Shown here: positions 26,040 to 35,772 of the stretch, piece after piece
How the letters are laid out: each line of letters begins with the position of its first letter
Numbering within the stretch: position 1 is the first letter of the stretch
Source: Halobaculum rubrum
Lineage (GTDB): Archaea; Halobacteriota; Halobacteria; Halobacteriales; Haloferacaceae
DNA: 64,000 bases
Direction of reading: 5' to 3'
Assembly (NCBI RefSeq): GCF_019880225.1
Contig: NZ_CP082284.1
Span: forward strand, 62,001 to 126,000
Program-made: the position numbers and the translations under genes
The notes under the pieces: generated by a model
What the model was told of the DNA's origin: nothing
What the model saw: the letters and a program-made list of their open reading frames with translations, nothing else
Databases searched by the model: none

Positions 26040-28229
26040 TCAGTCCAGCTCGCGTTCGATGATCGCGCGGCGGTCGCGGATCGACGCGGCGTCGTACCGG
26101 AGTTCCGCGTCGCCGACCGTCACCGAGAGCGTTCCGTCCGCGGTCGCCTCGCCGAGTGTCTCGACCGGCGCGACGCCATCGAAGGCGTCACGGACCGCGT
26201 CGGGGTCGGCCGTCTCGATCACCGCGCGGCCGGGTGTCTCGTCGAACAGCGCGAGCGCGTCGTCGAGCGCGACGTTCGCGCCCGCCTCGCCGGTCACCAT
26301 CTCGGCGAGCGTGACCGCGAGGCCGCCGTGGCTCACGTCGTGGACCGCGAGCGTGCCGTCGCGGTCGGCGACGGCCGCGAGCGTCTCCACGACCGCCGGT
26401 GCGTTCTCCGGGAGCACGGGGAACCGGTCGCTTCCGCCCGCCTGTGCGAGGAACTCGGAACCGCCCAGCGCGCCGCCGGCCTCGCCGACCGCGAGCACGG
26501 TCCCTTCGCCGTCGAACGCCGCCGGCGGCGCCGAGAATCCGGCCTTCGTCCCGATGACGGCCAACGTGGGTGTCGGGGGGATCGGCCCCGCGACGGAGTC
26601 GTTGTACAGCGAGACGTTGCCGCCGACGACCGGAACCGAGAGGGCCGCGCACATGTCCGCGAGGCCGTCCACCGCGGCGGCAAAGCCGCCGTACACGTCC
26701 GGTTTCTCGGGGTTCCCGCCGTTGAGACAGTCGACCGCCGCAAGCGGCGTCGCCCCCTTCGCCGCGAGGTTCGTGGCGTTCTCCAGCGCGACGGCGCGTG
26801 CGCCCTCGTACGGCGCCGCCTCGGTCCACCGGGGCTCGGATCCCGAGGACAGCGCCAGGCCAAGCGGCTCGCCCGCGTCGGTTTCGGCCTCGCGGATCGC
26901 CATCACCGCGGCGTCGTCACCCGGGAGCACCGAGGTTCGAACGCCGACCTCGTGGTCGTACTGCCGGTACACCCAGCGCTTGCTCGCGGTGTTCGGATGG
27001 CCGACGACGGCCTCGAACGCCTCGGCGAGCGCGTCGTCGTCGACGGTTCCGCGCGCCCCATCATCCTCGCCACCGTCGCCGTCGTCTGGATCGACGAGCG
27101 CCGGAAGGTCGCGATCGGGCTGGCTCGGCTCCTCGCGGTCGAGGTCGTTCATCGGCGCGCCGTCGGCGAGGTACTCCGCAGGGGCGTCGACGACCGTCTC
27201 GCCCTCGAACGAGCACACGTAGTTCCCGTCGGTCACCTCGCCGATGACCGAGCAGCCGAGATCGAATCGCTCGGCCAACTCGGCGACGCGATCGGTGTCC
27301 TCGGGCCGAACTTCGTACACCATGCGCTCTTGGCTCTCCGCGAGCAGAATCTCCATGGCGTTCATGTTCGGCTCCCGCTGGTGGACGCGGTCGAGCGCGA
27401 TCTCGGCGCCGAGGCCGCCCTTGGCGACCAACTCGGAGGACGCGCCGCCGAGGCCGGCCGCGCCCAGATCGCGTGCTGCCACGAGCAGTCCCTCGTCGAC
27501 GAGCGCCTCGTTGCACTCGATGAGGCGCTTCTCGGCGTACGGATCGCCAACCTGCACTGCGGGGCGGTCCTCCGTCTCGGCGTCCTCCGCGAGGTCCTCG
27601 CTGGCGAAGGAGGCGCCGCCGAGGCCGTCGCGGCCGGTCCCGTTGCCGACGAGGACGAGCTTGTTGCCGGGCCTCTCCGCGGTCGCGGTGACGAGCCGCT
27701 CCGGCGTCGTCAGCCCGACGCAGGCGACGTTGACGAGGGGGTTCCCCTCGTAGCCGTCGTGGAACACGACGGAGCCGGCGACCGTCGGAACGCCGATACA
27801 GTTGCCGTAATGGCTGATCCCCTCGACGACGCCCTCGAACAGGTACTTCGAGTGTTCGCGGTCGAAGCCCCCGAAGTACAGCGAGTCCGTGAGCGCGATG
27901 GGGTACGCGCCCATCGACATCGTGTCTCGGACGATGCCGCCGACGCCGGTCGCGGCGCCGTCGAAGGGGTCGACGTACGAGGGGTGGTTGTGGCTCTCGA
28001 TACCGAGCGTGGCGTACGTCTCGTCGTCGAGCGCGACGACGGCCGCGTCGTCGCCGGGACCGATCACCACGTCGTCGGACTCGCTCTCGAAGGCGCCCAA
28101 CAGCGGACGCGACGAGCGGTACGCACAGTGTTCGCTCCAGAGGTTTTCGAACAGGGCGGACTCGGCCCGGGTCGGCTCCCGGCCGAGCTCCGCCTCCACC
28201 AGTTCCCGATCCGCGTCGGCGAGGGGCAT
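26040..28229 (-). CDS. purL: Phosphoribosylformylglycinamidine synthase subunit PurL
   Basis: 729 residues, the small-PurL length that works with separate PurS and PurQ. It catalyses the ATP-dependent amidation of FGAR to FGAM in purine synthesis. Visible signatures: [14 protein letters not shown] near residue 30, the phosphate/Mg2+ segments GPGDDAAVV and [22 protein letters not shown] in the first half, and the second-half motif [11 protein letters not shown]. An acidic insert (about 375-400) joins the halves. purS and purQ are not nearby. A minus-strand T-run (25953-25957) about 85 nt downstream could terminate it. Confidence 0.96.
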   Translation of the reverse strand: MPLADADRELVEAELGREPTRAESALFENLWSEHCAYRSSRPLLGAFESESDDVVIGPGDDAAVVALDDETYATLGIESHNHPSYVDPFDGAATGVGGIVRDTMSMGAYPIALTDSLYFGGFDREHSKYLFEGVVEGISHYGNCIGVPTVAGSVVFHDGYEGNPLVNVACVGLTTPERLVTATAERPGNKLVLVGNGTGRDGLGGASFASEDLAEDAETEDRPAVQVGDPYAEKRLIECNEALVDEGLLVAARDLGAAGLGGASSELVAKGGLGAEIALDRVHQREPNMNAMEILLAESQERMVYEVRPEDTDRVAELAERFDLGCSVIGEVTDGNYVCSFEGETVVDAPAEYLADGAPMNDLDREEPSQPDRDLPALVDPDDGDGGEDDGARGTVDDDALAEAFEAVVGHPNTASKRWVYRQYDHEVGVRTSVLPGDDAAVMAIREAETDAGEPLGLALSSGSEPRWTEAAPYEGARAVALENATNLAAKGATPLAAVDCLNGGNPEKPDVYGGFAAAVDGLADMCAALSVPVVGGNVSLYNDSVAGPIPPTPTLAVIGTKAGFSAPPAAFDGEGTVLAVGEAGGALGGSEFLAQAGGSDRFPVLPENAPAVVETLAAVADRDGTLAVHDVSHGGLAVTLAEMVTGEAGANVALDDALALFDETPGRAVIETADPDAVRDAFDGVAPVETLGEATADGTLSVTVGDAELRYDAASIRDRRAIIERELD

Positions 28230-28326
28230 TCACATGTGCGGTCAACACGGCCGGCAAAATGGCTTTCTATGTGCACGGTCGTGCCTATTCGCGTCGCTGT
28301 CGACGACGCCCCCGATCGGACCGGGT

Positions 28327-28333
28327 CCCTTTT
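28327..28333 (+). promoter_or_regulatory. CCCTTTT promoter element of the PHP gene
   Basis: gtcccttttctac ends about 25 nt before the GTG at 28359, which supports that GTG over the ATG at 28269. Confidence 0.45.
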
Positions 28334-28358
28334 CTACGGTCCGCGAGTACAGCCGACC

Positions 28359-29042
28359 GTGCTATCGGTCGAGCTGCACAGTCACTCCGCGCTCTCGCAC
28401 GACGGGCGAGACCCGGTCGATATGCTTCTCGAACAGGCGGCCGCCGTGGGCCTCGACGCGCTCGCGGTCACCGACCACGACGAACTCGACGCGAGTCTGG
28501 AGGCCGCGGACAGAGCGGACGACTACGGGCTCGTCGGTATTCCCGGGATGGAGGTCACGAGCGGCGCCGGTCACGTGCTCGCGTTCGGTATCGAGGAGCT
28601 GATCCCGGCCGGGCTCGACTACGACGAGACGCTCGACCGGATCCACGACCAGGACGGCCTCGCGGTCGTTCCGCACCCGTTCCAGAAGTCGCGCCACGGC
28701 GTCGCGCCACACATCACCGACGACCAGTTGGCGAACGCGGACGCCATCGAAGTGTACAACTCGCGGCTCCTCACGGGTCGGTCGAACCGGCAGGCGGAAT
28801 CGTTCGCGGTGGACCACGGCGTTCCGATGACCGCCGGCAGCGACGCCCACATCGCGGAGATGGTTGGACAGGCGATCACCCAGGTCGGCGCCGACGACCG
28901 CTCGGTCGACGCGATCCTCGACGCGATCCGCGACGGTCGCACCAGCGTCGTCGGCAAGCGAACGCCGTGGTACATCTCCTTCCGGCAGGCCGCCGGCGGC
29001 GCCAAGCGACGTATCGGCCGTCGCGTCGACGACTTCCTGTGA
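28359..29042 (+). CDS. PHP-domain phosphoesterase
   Basis: 227 residues from GTG (VLSVELHSHSALSHDGRD). The PHP metal ligands are in place: HSH (7-9), Asp/His in VTDHDEL (about 42), Glu in PGMEVTSG, His in VVPHPFQ and the late SDAHIAE. PHP proteins are metal-dependent phosphatases or nucleases; this short stand-alone type resembles TrpH/YciV-like phosphoesterases that act on nucleotides or oligonucleotides. It overlaps the asparagine-synthase-like gene by four bases (GTGA), so the two are translated together. Confidence 0.9.
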   Translation: MLSVELHSHSALSHDGRDPVDMLLEQAAAVGLDALAVTDHDELDASLEAADRADDYGLVGIPGMEVTSGAGHVLAFGIEELIPAGLDYDETLDRIHDQDGLAVVPHPFQKSRHGVAPHITDDQLANADAIEVYNSRLLTGRSNRQAESFAVDHGVPMTAGSDAHIAEMVGQAITQVGADDRSVDAILDAIRDGRTSVVGKRTPWYISFRQAAGGAKRRIGRRVDDFL

Positions 29043-30178
29043 CTCGCGAGCGTCGACCCGCGACAACGGACCTCGACGGCGACGTCGCCGACCCTGCTCT
29101 CGTCCGCGCAGCGCTCGCGGCCGGGGACCCGGTACCCGGAACCGACGGGTTCGCGGGAATCCTCGACGGGACGCTCGTCCGGGACGTCCTCGGTCGACGA
29201 CCGCTGTTCGTCGACCGCGACGATCCGGACCGCTGGAGCCACAGTCCCACCGACTTGGAGCGTCCGCGCTCGCTGCCTGCGGGATCCGTGCTCGATGCTG
29301 ACGGCGAGCGAGGCGTCTGGTCGCTGCCCGACCCCGAGGCGTCGGCGGCCGACCCCGCCCTCACGGAAATCACCGACGCCGTCGAACGGAGCGTTCGCGC
29401 GGTCGACCCCGACGGGCTCGCGGTCGCGTTCTCCGGCGGCGTCGACTCGGCAGTCGTCGCCGCCGGTGTCCCCGAGGCGCCGCTGTACGTCGCCGGATTC
29501 GAGGGCGCACACGACGTGGCTGCCGCTCGTTCGGCCGCGGAGGCGATGGGCCGCGACCTACGGGAGGTGACACTCTCGCACGCCGATCTCGAACGCGCCG
29601 TTCCCGAGATCGTCGCGGCGACCGGACGGCGCAACCCGATGGATATCGCCATCGCGCTGCCGCTGTATCTCGTCGGGGAACGCGCGGCCGCCGCCGGCCA
29701 CGACCGACTTGCGGTCGGGCAGGGCGCCGACGAGCTGTTCGGCGGCTACGCGAAGGTGGTCGACCCGGCCGACGACGGCCGCGTCGACGCCGACACCGTG
29801 CGCGGTGCTCGCCGCGAGACGGTCGCGACGCTCCCCGAACAGCTGGAGCGCGACGTGCTCGCGCTTCGGGCCGCCGGCGTCGAGCCGGTCGCGCCCCTGT
29901 TGCACGACCGCGTCGTGAGTGGCGCGCTGGCGCTTCCGGAACGCCTCCTCGTCGCCGACGGCGAGCGGAAGGTCGCGCTTCGCGCGGCCGCCGCAGGACT
30001 CGTCCCCGACCGGGTCCGCTCGACGGAGAAGAAGGCCGTCCAGTACGGCACCTACGTCTCGCGCGAACTCGACCGCCTCGCGCGACAGGCGGGGTTCAAG
30101 CGCCGGATGGAGGACCACGTCGGGCGCTATATCGCCGACCTGTGCGGCGAGGAGCACCGCCCGCGCGATGAGCGGTAG
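29039..30178 (+). CDS. Asparagine-synthase-like PP-loop protein without glutaminase domain
   Basis: 379 residues from GTG. The PP-loop FSGGVDSAVVA (about 131) is the ATP-pyrophosphatase motif of asparagine synthetase B; the later GQGADELFGGYAK and the C-terminal RSTEKKAVQYGTYVSREL are also typical of that synthetase domain. The N-terminal glutamine amidotransferase (Cys-nucleophile) domain is absent; residues 1-120 are a shorter, unrelated segment (VPGTDGFAGILDG). It could use free ammonia, or adenylate another substrate. Coupled to the PHP gene by a GTGA overlap. Confidence 0.9.
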   Translation: MTRERRPATTDLDGDVADPALVRAALAAGDPVPGTDGFAGILDGTLVRDVLGRRPLFVDRDDPDRWSHSPTDLERPRSLPAGSVLDADGERGVWSLPDPEASAADPALTEITDAVERSVRAVDPDGLAVAFSGGVDSAVVAAGVPEAPLYVAGFEGAHDVAAARSAAEAMGRDLREVTLSHADLERAVPEIVAATGRRNPMDIAIALPLYLVGERAAAAGHDRLAVGQGADELFGGYAKVVDPADDGRVDADTVRGARRETVATLPEQLERDVLALRAAGVEPVAPLLHDRVVSGALALPERLLVADGERKVALRAAAAGLVPDRVRSTEKKAVQYGTYVSRELDRLARQAGFKRRMEDHVGRYIADLCGEEHRPRDER

Positions 30179-30364
30179 CGAGCGCTGGCGAGAGCAGTCG
30201 CTAGTAGGGAGAGTTCGCTGACAGGCGACACTGCCTCGTGGGCTCGCGCGGCCGACGCGGTGTCGCGCTCCCGCCGAGCGTCGGCCGTTTCCGGCTACTC
30301 GATGGGCGGCAGTGGTCCCGGTTCGGTACCTAAACGTTGGGGAGGGATTCGACCGCTCGGGCGA

Positions 30365-30847
30365 TTATCGGTCGACGGCCGCAGGAACCGTCTCGATCGC
30401 CTCGATCCCGATCTGTGTGGTGTCACTGTCCACCCCGCTCTCACGGAGGTCTCCGGGCGTGTACCACGCCCAGGCGTCGGCACCGACCTCGTCGTCGCCG
30501 TCGGGGTCGATCCTGCGGCCGTCGACAGCGGCGAAGAAGACGTGGTCGATGTGCTGGTGGCCGACCGTACCGTCGTCGTGGACGTTGATGTCGTACAGCA
30601 TCGTATGTCGGGGCGCGGGGAGCGTCTCGCCGGCCGGCGCCTCGATGTCGCGGGTGTCGTCGACGAGCGTCGGGTCGAGCCCCGTCTCCTCGCGGGCCTC
30701 CCGCAGTCCCGCCTCGTGGGGCAGTTCGTCGCGGTCGACGTGACCGCCTGGCGGGATCCGAATGCCGAGTTTCGGGTGTTCGTGTAGCGCGGTCGCGCCG
30801 TCGTGGACGAGATAGACGGTCGCGGTGAAGTGACGCGTGGTCTCCAT
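30365..30847 (-). CDS. NUDIX hydrolase
   Basis: 160 residues from the ATG at 30847. A complete NUDIX box (GX5EX7REXXEEXG) spans about residues 35-56, so hydrolysis of a nucleoside diphosphate linked to another moiety is expected; the substrate is unknown. The remaining sequence has the usual mixed alpha/beta NUDIX pattern. It lies just downstream of TFB on the same strand, about 68 nt away, and may be read from the TFB transcript. Confidence 0.92.
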   Translation of the reverse strand: METTRHFTATVYLVHDGATALHEHPKLGIRIPPGGHVDRDELPHEAGLREAREETGLDPTLVDDTRDIEAPAGETLPAPRHTMLYDINVHDDGTVGHQHIDHVFFAAVDGRRIDPDGDDEVGADAWAWYTPGDLRESGVDSDTTQIGIEAIETVPAAVDR

Positions 30848-30915
30848 ACGCGTGGCTGGTGGGTGTGTGGCTTCGGCGTTACGGAAGCGACAGCACGCTC
30901 GAATTCCCGACCGGA

Positions 30916-31905
30916 TCAGCCGAGCTGTACCTCTTCCTCGGCTTCGAGCAGCTCGTGATACCGGTTGCGGATGGTGACCTCCGAGATGTTCGCCACCCTG
31001 CTCACCTCGCTTTGCGTCACCTTCTCGTTGGTGAGCAGCGACGCGGCGTAGACGGCCGCGGCCGCGAGACCGACCGGCGACTTGCCGGAGTGGACGCCCT
31101 CCTGTTTGGCGCTCTGGAGGAGCTGGCGAGCGCGTCGCTCGGACTCGTCCGACAGCTCCAGGTCCGACGCGAACCGCGGGACGTAGCTCTCGGGGTCGGC
31201 CGGCTGGATCTCCAGCTTCAGCTCGCGGACGACGTAGCGGTACGTCCGTGCGATCTCGTCTTTCTCGACGCGTGAGACGTTCGTTATCTCGTCGAGGCTC
31301 CGAGGCGTTCCGGCCTGTCGAGCCGCCGCATAGAGGCTCGCGGTGGCGACGCCCTCGATGGAGCGGCCCGGAAGCAGGTCCTCGTCGAGCGCGCGTCGAT
31401 AGATGACCGAGGCGGTCTCGCGGACGTTGTCCGGGAGGCCGAGCGCGGAGGCCATGCGGTCGATCTCGCCCAGCGCCTGCTTGAGATTTCGCTCTTTGGA
31501 GTCGCGCGTGCGGAACCGCTCGTTCCACGTGCGCAGCCGCTGCATCTTCTCGCGCTGGCGGCCCGACAGCTGGTTGCCGTAGGCGTCCTTGTTCTGCCAG
31601 CCGATGTTCGTCGACAGCCCCTTGTCGTGCATCATGTTCGTCGTGGGGGCGCCGACGCGGGACTTCTGGTCTTTCTCCTTGGAGTCGAACGCGCGCCACT
31701 CCGGCCCGTGATCGATCTCGTCTTCCTCGACGACGAGGCCGCAGTCCCGACAGACCGTCTCGCCGCGCTCGGAGTCGTTCGTCAGCTTCCCGCTACACTC
31801 CGGGCATTCGAGCTGTTCTCCCGCCGATTCGGACTCCGTCTCGTCCTCGTCGGCGGTGGTGGTGCGCGATCGGTCGTCCGTGTAACCTCGGACGTTCTCA
31901 CTCAT
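30916..31905 (-). CDS. tfb: Transcription initiation factor IIB (TFB)
   Basis: 329 residues. TFB bridges TBP and RNA polymerase at promoters. A zinc ribbon (C34/C37 and C52/C55) is followed by the B-reader region (GPEWRAFDSKEKDQKSRVG, about 67-85) and two cyclin folds (about 125-210 and 220-310); the second has the BRE-contacting helix-turn-helix (VTQSEVSRVANISEVTIRNRY). Haloarchaea encode several TFBs; which paralogue this is cannot be told. The transcript seems to have a leader of about 50 nt with a palindrome, unlike most genes here. Confidence 0.97.
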   Translation of the reverse strand: MSENVRGYTDDRSRTTTADEDETESESAGEQLECPECSGKLTNDSERGETVCRDCGLVVEEDEIDHGPEWRAFDSKEKDQKSRVGAPTTNMMHDKGLSTNIGWQNKDAYGNQLSGRQREKMQRLRTWNERFRTRDSKERNLKQALGEIDRMASALGLPDNVRETASVIYRRALDEDLLPGRSIEGVATASLYAAARQAGTPRSLDEITNVSRVEKDEIARTYRYVVRELKLEIQPADPESYVPRFASDLELSDESERRARQLLQSAKQEGVHSGKSPVGLAAAAVYAASLLTNEKVTQSEVSRVANISEVTIRNRYHELLEAEEEVQLG

Positions 31906-31921
31906 TGTTAGGATGGTTGAA

Positions 31922-31943
31922 ATCGGAGACTCAACTCTCCGAT
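31922..31943. promoter_or_regulatory. Perfect palindrome in the tfb leader
   Basis: atcggaga (31922-31929) and tctccgat (31936-31943) are exact inverse complements around a 6-nt ctcaac spacer, starting 17 bp upstream of the tfb start codon. It could be a repressor operator or an RNA hairpin near the ribosome entry site. Confidence 0.55.
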
Positions 31944-31981
31944 GGGGGGGTTCGCCGTACCAATTACACGGGCGGAAGCAA

Positions 31982-31989
31982 CTTATATC
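31982..31989 (-). promoter_or_regulatory. TATA box of tfb
   Basis: Minus-strand CAGATATAAGTTG, a strong TATA match about 77 nt before the ATG, predicting a leader of about 50 nt. Confidence 0.6.
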
Positions 31990-32173
31990 TGCTGGCGTAT
32001 TTTCGCCGTCTTCGGCCGCGAATTCCGTCTAAGGCCGCCGGTTTCCGTTTCGGGCAGCGTCGGTCACAAGCGGCACCGAGCTGTGAGCGCCGGACCGGGA
32101 TGAGTTCGAGGCGATCCCCCGAAACAGGGAGGCGACCCGCGTGGGGAACGCCGGGGAGTCGGGGGTATCGAAA

Positions 32174-32180
32174 CCCTTAC
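32174..32180 (+). promoter_or_regulatory. Promoter element of gatC-gatA
   Basis: aaacccttactcg ends 26 nt before the gatC ATG (32206), the leaderless spacing. Confidence 0.45.
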
Positions 32181-32205
32181 TCGCGGTCCGCGGCACTCCC
32201 CGTAC

Positions 32206-32517
32206 ATGACAGCGACGGACGAGGGCGCCGGGTCGGACGCCGACGCCGGCGTCGTCGATCCCGACGAGGTCCGCCACGTCGCCGACCTCGCACGGGTCGA
32301 CCTCGACGACGAGGAGGCGACGGCGTTCGCCGAGCAGTTCGCGGACGTGCTCGACTACTTCGCGGCGCTCGACGAGGTGCCCGAGGTCGAAGACGAGCCG
32401 GATCTGGTGAACGTGATGCGGGCCGACGAGGTCCGCGACGGCCTCTCCCAAGAGGAGGCGCTCGCGAACGCGCCCGACTCGGAGGCTGGCTTCTTCAAGG
32501 GGCCGAAGGTCTCATGA
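32206..32517 (+). CDS. gatC: Aspartyl/glutamyl-tRNA amidotransferase subunit C
   Basis: 103 residues. GatC stabilises the GatCAB complex, which converts mischarged Asp-tRNA(Asn) (and Glu-tRNA(Gln) in organisms that need it) to the correct aminoacyl-tRNA. The family pattern is clear: EVRHVADLARVDLDDEEA near residue 20 and a central FADVLDYFAALDEV. It ends in FFKGPKVS. Overlaps gatA by four bases (ATGA). gatB is not in the window. Confidence 0.95.
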   Translation: MTATDEGAGSDADAGVVDPDEVRHVADLARVDLDDEEATAFAEQFADVLDYFAALDEVPEVEDEPDLVNVMRADEVRDGLSQEEALANAPDSEAGFFKGPKVS

Positions 32518-33872
32518 GCGCCGACGACGCCCCCGGCACCGACGCGGCCGATGACCTGAACGCGTTCATCACCCGCGAGACCGTCGAAAACGACTCTGAC
32601 GGCCCCCTCGCGGGGAAGACGGTCGCCGTGAAGGACAACATCTCGACCGAGGGGATCCGGACGACCTGCGGCTCCGCGATGCTCGCCGAGTACGTGCCGC
32701 CGTACGACGCGACGGTCGTCGAGCGCCTGCGCGAGGCCGGCGCGACGCTCGTCGGCAAGGCGAACATGGACGAGTTCGGGATGGGCGGCACGACCGAGAC
32801 CTCGGCGTTCGGACCGGTGAAAAACCCCGTCGACCCCGAGCGCGTCCCGGGCGGCTCCTCGGGCGGCTCCGCGGCCGCCGTCGCCGCCGGCGAGGCGGAC
32901 CTGGCGCTCGGCTCCGACACCGGCGGCTCGGTCCGCAATCCCGCCGCGTTCTGCGGCGTCGTCGGAATCAAGCCGACCTACGGGCTCGTCTCCCGGTACG
33001 GACTCGTCGCGTACGCCAACTCGCTGGAACAGATCGGACCGCTGGCGAACACCGTCGAGGACGCGGCCGCCCTGCTCGACGCCATCGCCGGCCCCGACGA
33101 GCGCGATGCGACGACGCGCTACGACGCCGCCGAGGGGGGCGCACCCGGAGCGAGTGACGTTTCCGACGATACCCATCCCGCCGACGCGACCGAGTACGCC
33201 GCGGCCGCCGACGGCGACGTGGACGGCATGACCGTCGGCGTCCCGACGGAACTCGTCGAGGGCGCCGACGACGAGGTCGTCGAGGTGTTCGAGGACGCGC
33301 TGGCGGACCTGGAGTCGAAGGGCGTCGAGACCGTCGAGGTGTCGCTCCCCTCCGTCGAGCACGCGGTGCAGGCGTACTACGTCATCGCGATGTCGGAGGC
33401 GTCCTCGAACCTCGCGCGCTTCGACGGCGTGCGGTACGGAACTGCCGGCGGCGAGGGCAACTGGAACGAGTCGTTCGCCCGCTCCCGCGAGGAGGGCTTC
33501 GGCGACGAGGTGAAGCGCCGGATCCTGCTGGGAACCTACGCGCTCTCGGCGGGCTACCACGACAAGTACTACAAGAAGGCACAGGACGCCCGCGCCTGGG
33601 TGAAGCGGGACTTCGACGAGGCGCTGGGCGAGGCGGACGTGCTGGCGACGCCGACGATGCCCGTGCTCCCCCCGAAGCGCGGCGAGAGCCTCGACGACCC
33701 GCTCTCGCTGTACCTGATGGACGCGAACACGGTGCCGGTGAACCTCGCGAACCTCCCGGCGATCTCGGTGCCGGCGGGCGAGGCCGAGGGCCTTCCGGTC
33801 GGGCTGCAGTTCGTCGGCCCCGCCTTCGGCGAGGCGGCGATCATCCGCGCGGGCAGCGCCGTCGAGGAGTAG
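32514..33872 (+). CDS. gatA: Aspartyl/glutamyl-tRNA amidotransferase subunit A
   Basis: 452 residues, starting at the ATG that overlaps the gatC stop. GatA is the amidase subunit that releases ammonia from glutamine. The amidase-signature triad is visible: Lys40 in TVAVKDNIS, the cis-Ser in the PGGSSGGSAAA loop, and the nucleophile Ser in LGSDTGGSVRNPAAF. A halophile-type acidic insert lies around 200-235 (DATTRYDAAEGG onward). The C-terminal LPVGLQFVGP is conserved. A TTTT run about 50 nt downstream may end the transcript. Confidence 0.96.
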   Translation: MSADDAPGTDAADDLNAFITRETVENDSDGPLAGKTVAVKDNISTEGIRTTCGSAMLAEYVPPYDATVVERLREAGATLVGKANMDEFGMGGTTETSAFGPVKNPVDPERVPGGSSGGSAAAVAAGEADLALGSDTGGSVRNPAAFCGVVGIKPTYGLVSRYGLVAYANSLEQIGPLANTVEDAAALLDAIAGPDERDATTRYDAAEGGAPGASDVSDDTHPADATEYAAAADGDVDGMTVGVPTELVEGADDEVVEVFEDALADLESKGVETVEVSLPSVEHAVQAYYVIAMSEASSNLARFDGVRYGTAGGEGNWNESFARSREEGFGDEVKRRILLGTYALSAGYHDKYYKKAQDARAWVKRDFDEALGEADVLATPTMPVLPPKRGESLDDPLSLYLMDANTVPVNLANLPAISVPAGEAEGLPVGLQFVGPAFGEAAIIRAGSAVEE

Positions 33873-34034
33873 GGCCGACGGCGACGGGTCGACGGAGAGC
33901 CGCTTACGACCGCCGGAGCGTCGCTTTTCCTGCCGATCGGAACAGTGTCCGCAGGAAACCGCCGACGCCGACCGTCGCGGCGGTGACGCCGTCCACCCAT
34001 CCACTCGGCGAGAGACGGACCGTGTCGCGCCCGG

Positions 34035-35657
34035 CTACCGCCGCCAGTACTCCGGCGTGAAACAGACGAGCACCGGGATGATTTCGAGGCGGCCGATCCA
34101 CATCAGAAACACCATGTAGAGACGGCTCGCCTCGGTGAACCCGAGGTAGCTCCCCATCGGCCCGACGACCCCGAATCCGGGACCCACGTTCCCGAGTGTC
34201 GCCGCGACGGCGCTCATCGTCTCGAGGACCGAGAAGCTCTCCGGGAGCCGAGTGCCGTCGAGGAACAACAGCAGCGTCGAGATCAGGAACAACACGAGAT
34301 ACAGCAGGGAGAACGCGAAGATCCCGCGGACGCCGCGCTCGTCGAGGCTGCGGCCGTTGAGCCGGAGCGGGCGGACGGCGTCGGGGTGAGCCGTCGTGAA
34401 CAGCTCCCGTCGCAGCGACTTCAGGATCACGACCCACCGGATCACCTTGATACCGCCGCCGGTCGACCCGGCGGACCCGCCGATGAACATGGCGAACAAC
34501 AGCGCGTACTGCGCCGGCGCGGACCAGGTGTTGAAGTCCATGCTCGCGTACCCGGTCGTCGTGACGATCGAGACCGTCTGGAACACCGCGTGTCGAAGCG
34601 AGGGTTCGAGGTTCCCGGAGATGGCGGTCGTGACCGCCGAGAGGTAGGCGGCGTCGTACGTCTCGCTCGCGGGAGCGACGGCGACGAACGCGCCGGCGAA
34701 CAGTAGCGCCGTCACCAGTGCGGCGATCACGCCCATCGCCCCGACGAACGTCCGGAACTCCACGTCCCCGAGCATCCGCCGCGGGTCGCCCGTGATGACG
34801 CCCCAGAACAGCGCGAAGTTGACTCCGGCGGCGACCATGAACGGAACGATGACCCACTGTACCGCCGCGGAGAACGCCTCGATCGATCGAGCCTCCGGCG
34901 AGAACCCGCCGGTCGGCATCGTCGTCAGTCCGTGGGCGACGGCGTTGTACAGCGTCATGTTCGGGGCGAGGTCGGGCATCCCGAGCGCCGGCCCGGCGAC
35001 GTGCATCCCGTACAGGAGGACGATCTCGAGCGCCGTGATCCCGGCGTAGACGCCCCACAGCACGCGTGCGGTCTCCGCGATCCGCGGCGTGAGCTTCTCG
35101 ATACCCGGCCCGGGTGCCTCGGCGTCCATGAGCTGGGCGCCCCCGACCGACAACTGGGGGAGGATCGCGACCGCGAGGACGACGATCCCCATGCCGCCGA
35201 GCCACTGGGTGAGCTGGCGCCACAGCATGACTCCGCGGGTGTGTGTCTCGAAGGAGATGTCGCCGAGGACGGTCGCCCCGGTCGTCGTGAAGCCGGACAT
35301 CGCCTCGAACAGCGCGTTCACCGGGTTCGCGAGCGTCGACTCGGGGTGGATCGCGGCGACGAGGCCGGGGATCCCGTGGGCCTCGACGAGATACGGAATG
35401 GATCCGACGACTGCGACGGCGAGCCAGGTCGCCGCGACCATGAGAAAGCCCTCCCGGGCGCCGATGTCCGGGTCGGGATCGAGCCGTTCGAGGCCGGTCC
35501 CGACGATGATCGCGAGGAGGATCGTCACGGCGAACGGGGCCACTGACTCACCGTAGTACAGCGAGACCAAAAGCGGCGCGAGCAACGGAACCGAGAGGTA
35601 GCGAACGACGGTCCCGACGAGGCTCAGACTCGCCCGATACTCGACGCGAAGGTTCAC
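34035..35657 (-). CDS. trkH: TrkH family potassium uptake protein
   Basis: 540 residues from a GTG at 35657 (VNLRVEYRASLS); longer upstream reading lacks support. TrkH is the K+-conducting membrane subunit. All four selectivity-filter P-loops are recognisable: SGFTTTGATV, TMPTGGFSP, TTTGYASMDF and TLGNVGPGFG, with about 10-12 membrane helices around them. Uptake is normally gated by the cytoplasmic RCK protein TrkA, and a TrkA gene lies 4 kb away on the same strand (39676-41013). Single gene. Confidence 0.95.
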   Translation of the reverse strand: MNLRVEYRASLSLVGTVVRYLSVPLLAPLLVSLYYGESVAPFAVTILLAIIVGTGLERLDPDPDIGAREGFLMVAATWLAVAVVGSIPYLVEAHGIPGLVAAIHPESTLANPVNALFEAMSGFTTTGATVLGDISFETHTRGVMLWRQLTQWLGGMGIVVLAVAILPQLSVGGAQLMDAEAPGPGIEKLTPRIAETARVLWGVYAGITALEIVLLYGMHVAGPALGMPDLAPNMTLYNAVAHGLTTMPTGGFSPEARSIEAFSAAVQWVIVPFMVAAGVNFALFWGVITGDPRRMLGDVEFRTFVGAMGVIAALVTALLFAGAFVAVAPASETYDAAYLSAVTTAISGNLEPSLRHAVFQTVSIVTTTGYASMDFNTWSAPAQYALLFAMFIGGSAGSTGGGIKVIRWVVILKSLRRELFTTAHPDAVRPLRLNGRSLDERGVRGIFAFSLLYLVLFLISTLLLFLDGTRLPESFSVLETMSAVAATLGNVGPGFGVVGPMGSYLGFTEASRLYMVFLMWIGRLEIIPVLVCFTPEYWRR

Positions 35658-35772
35658 TTTCGAAGCGGGCGAGCGCGTCCAAGTTGAACGTACCGCTTCG
35701 GTCGGCACGCGATCCGGGGCCTGTCGGCACGCGGCGCGCAACCGTGAAGTCGTCGCGGCGTCACGCGTCGGT

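Larger units (their letters stand above)
31906..32205. other. Divergent promoter region between tfb and gatC
   Basis: 300 bases without a gene. It carries the tfb TATA box (31982-31989, minus strand) and a perfect 8-bp palindrome within the presumed tfb leader (31922-31943), then about 190 bases without recognisable features, and the gatC promoter element at its right end (32174-32180). Confidence 0.7.

Noticed and set aside
33875-34034. Short minus-strand open stretch after trkH with a hydrophobic look (VTAATVGVGGFLRTLF)
   Set aside because: No usable start codon after the trkH stop in that frame and no promoter; it may be chance read-through of GC-rich sequence. Not annotated.
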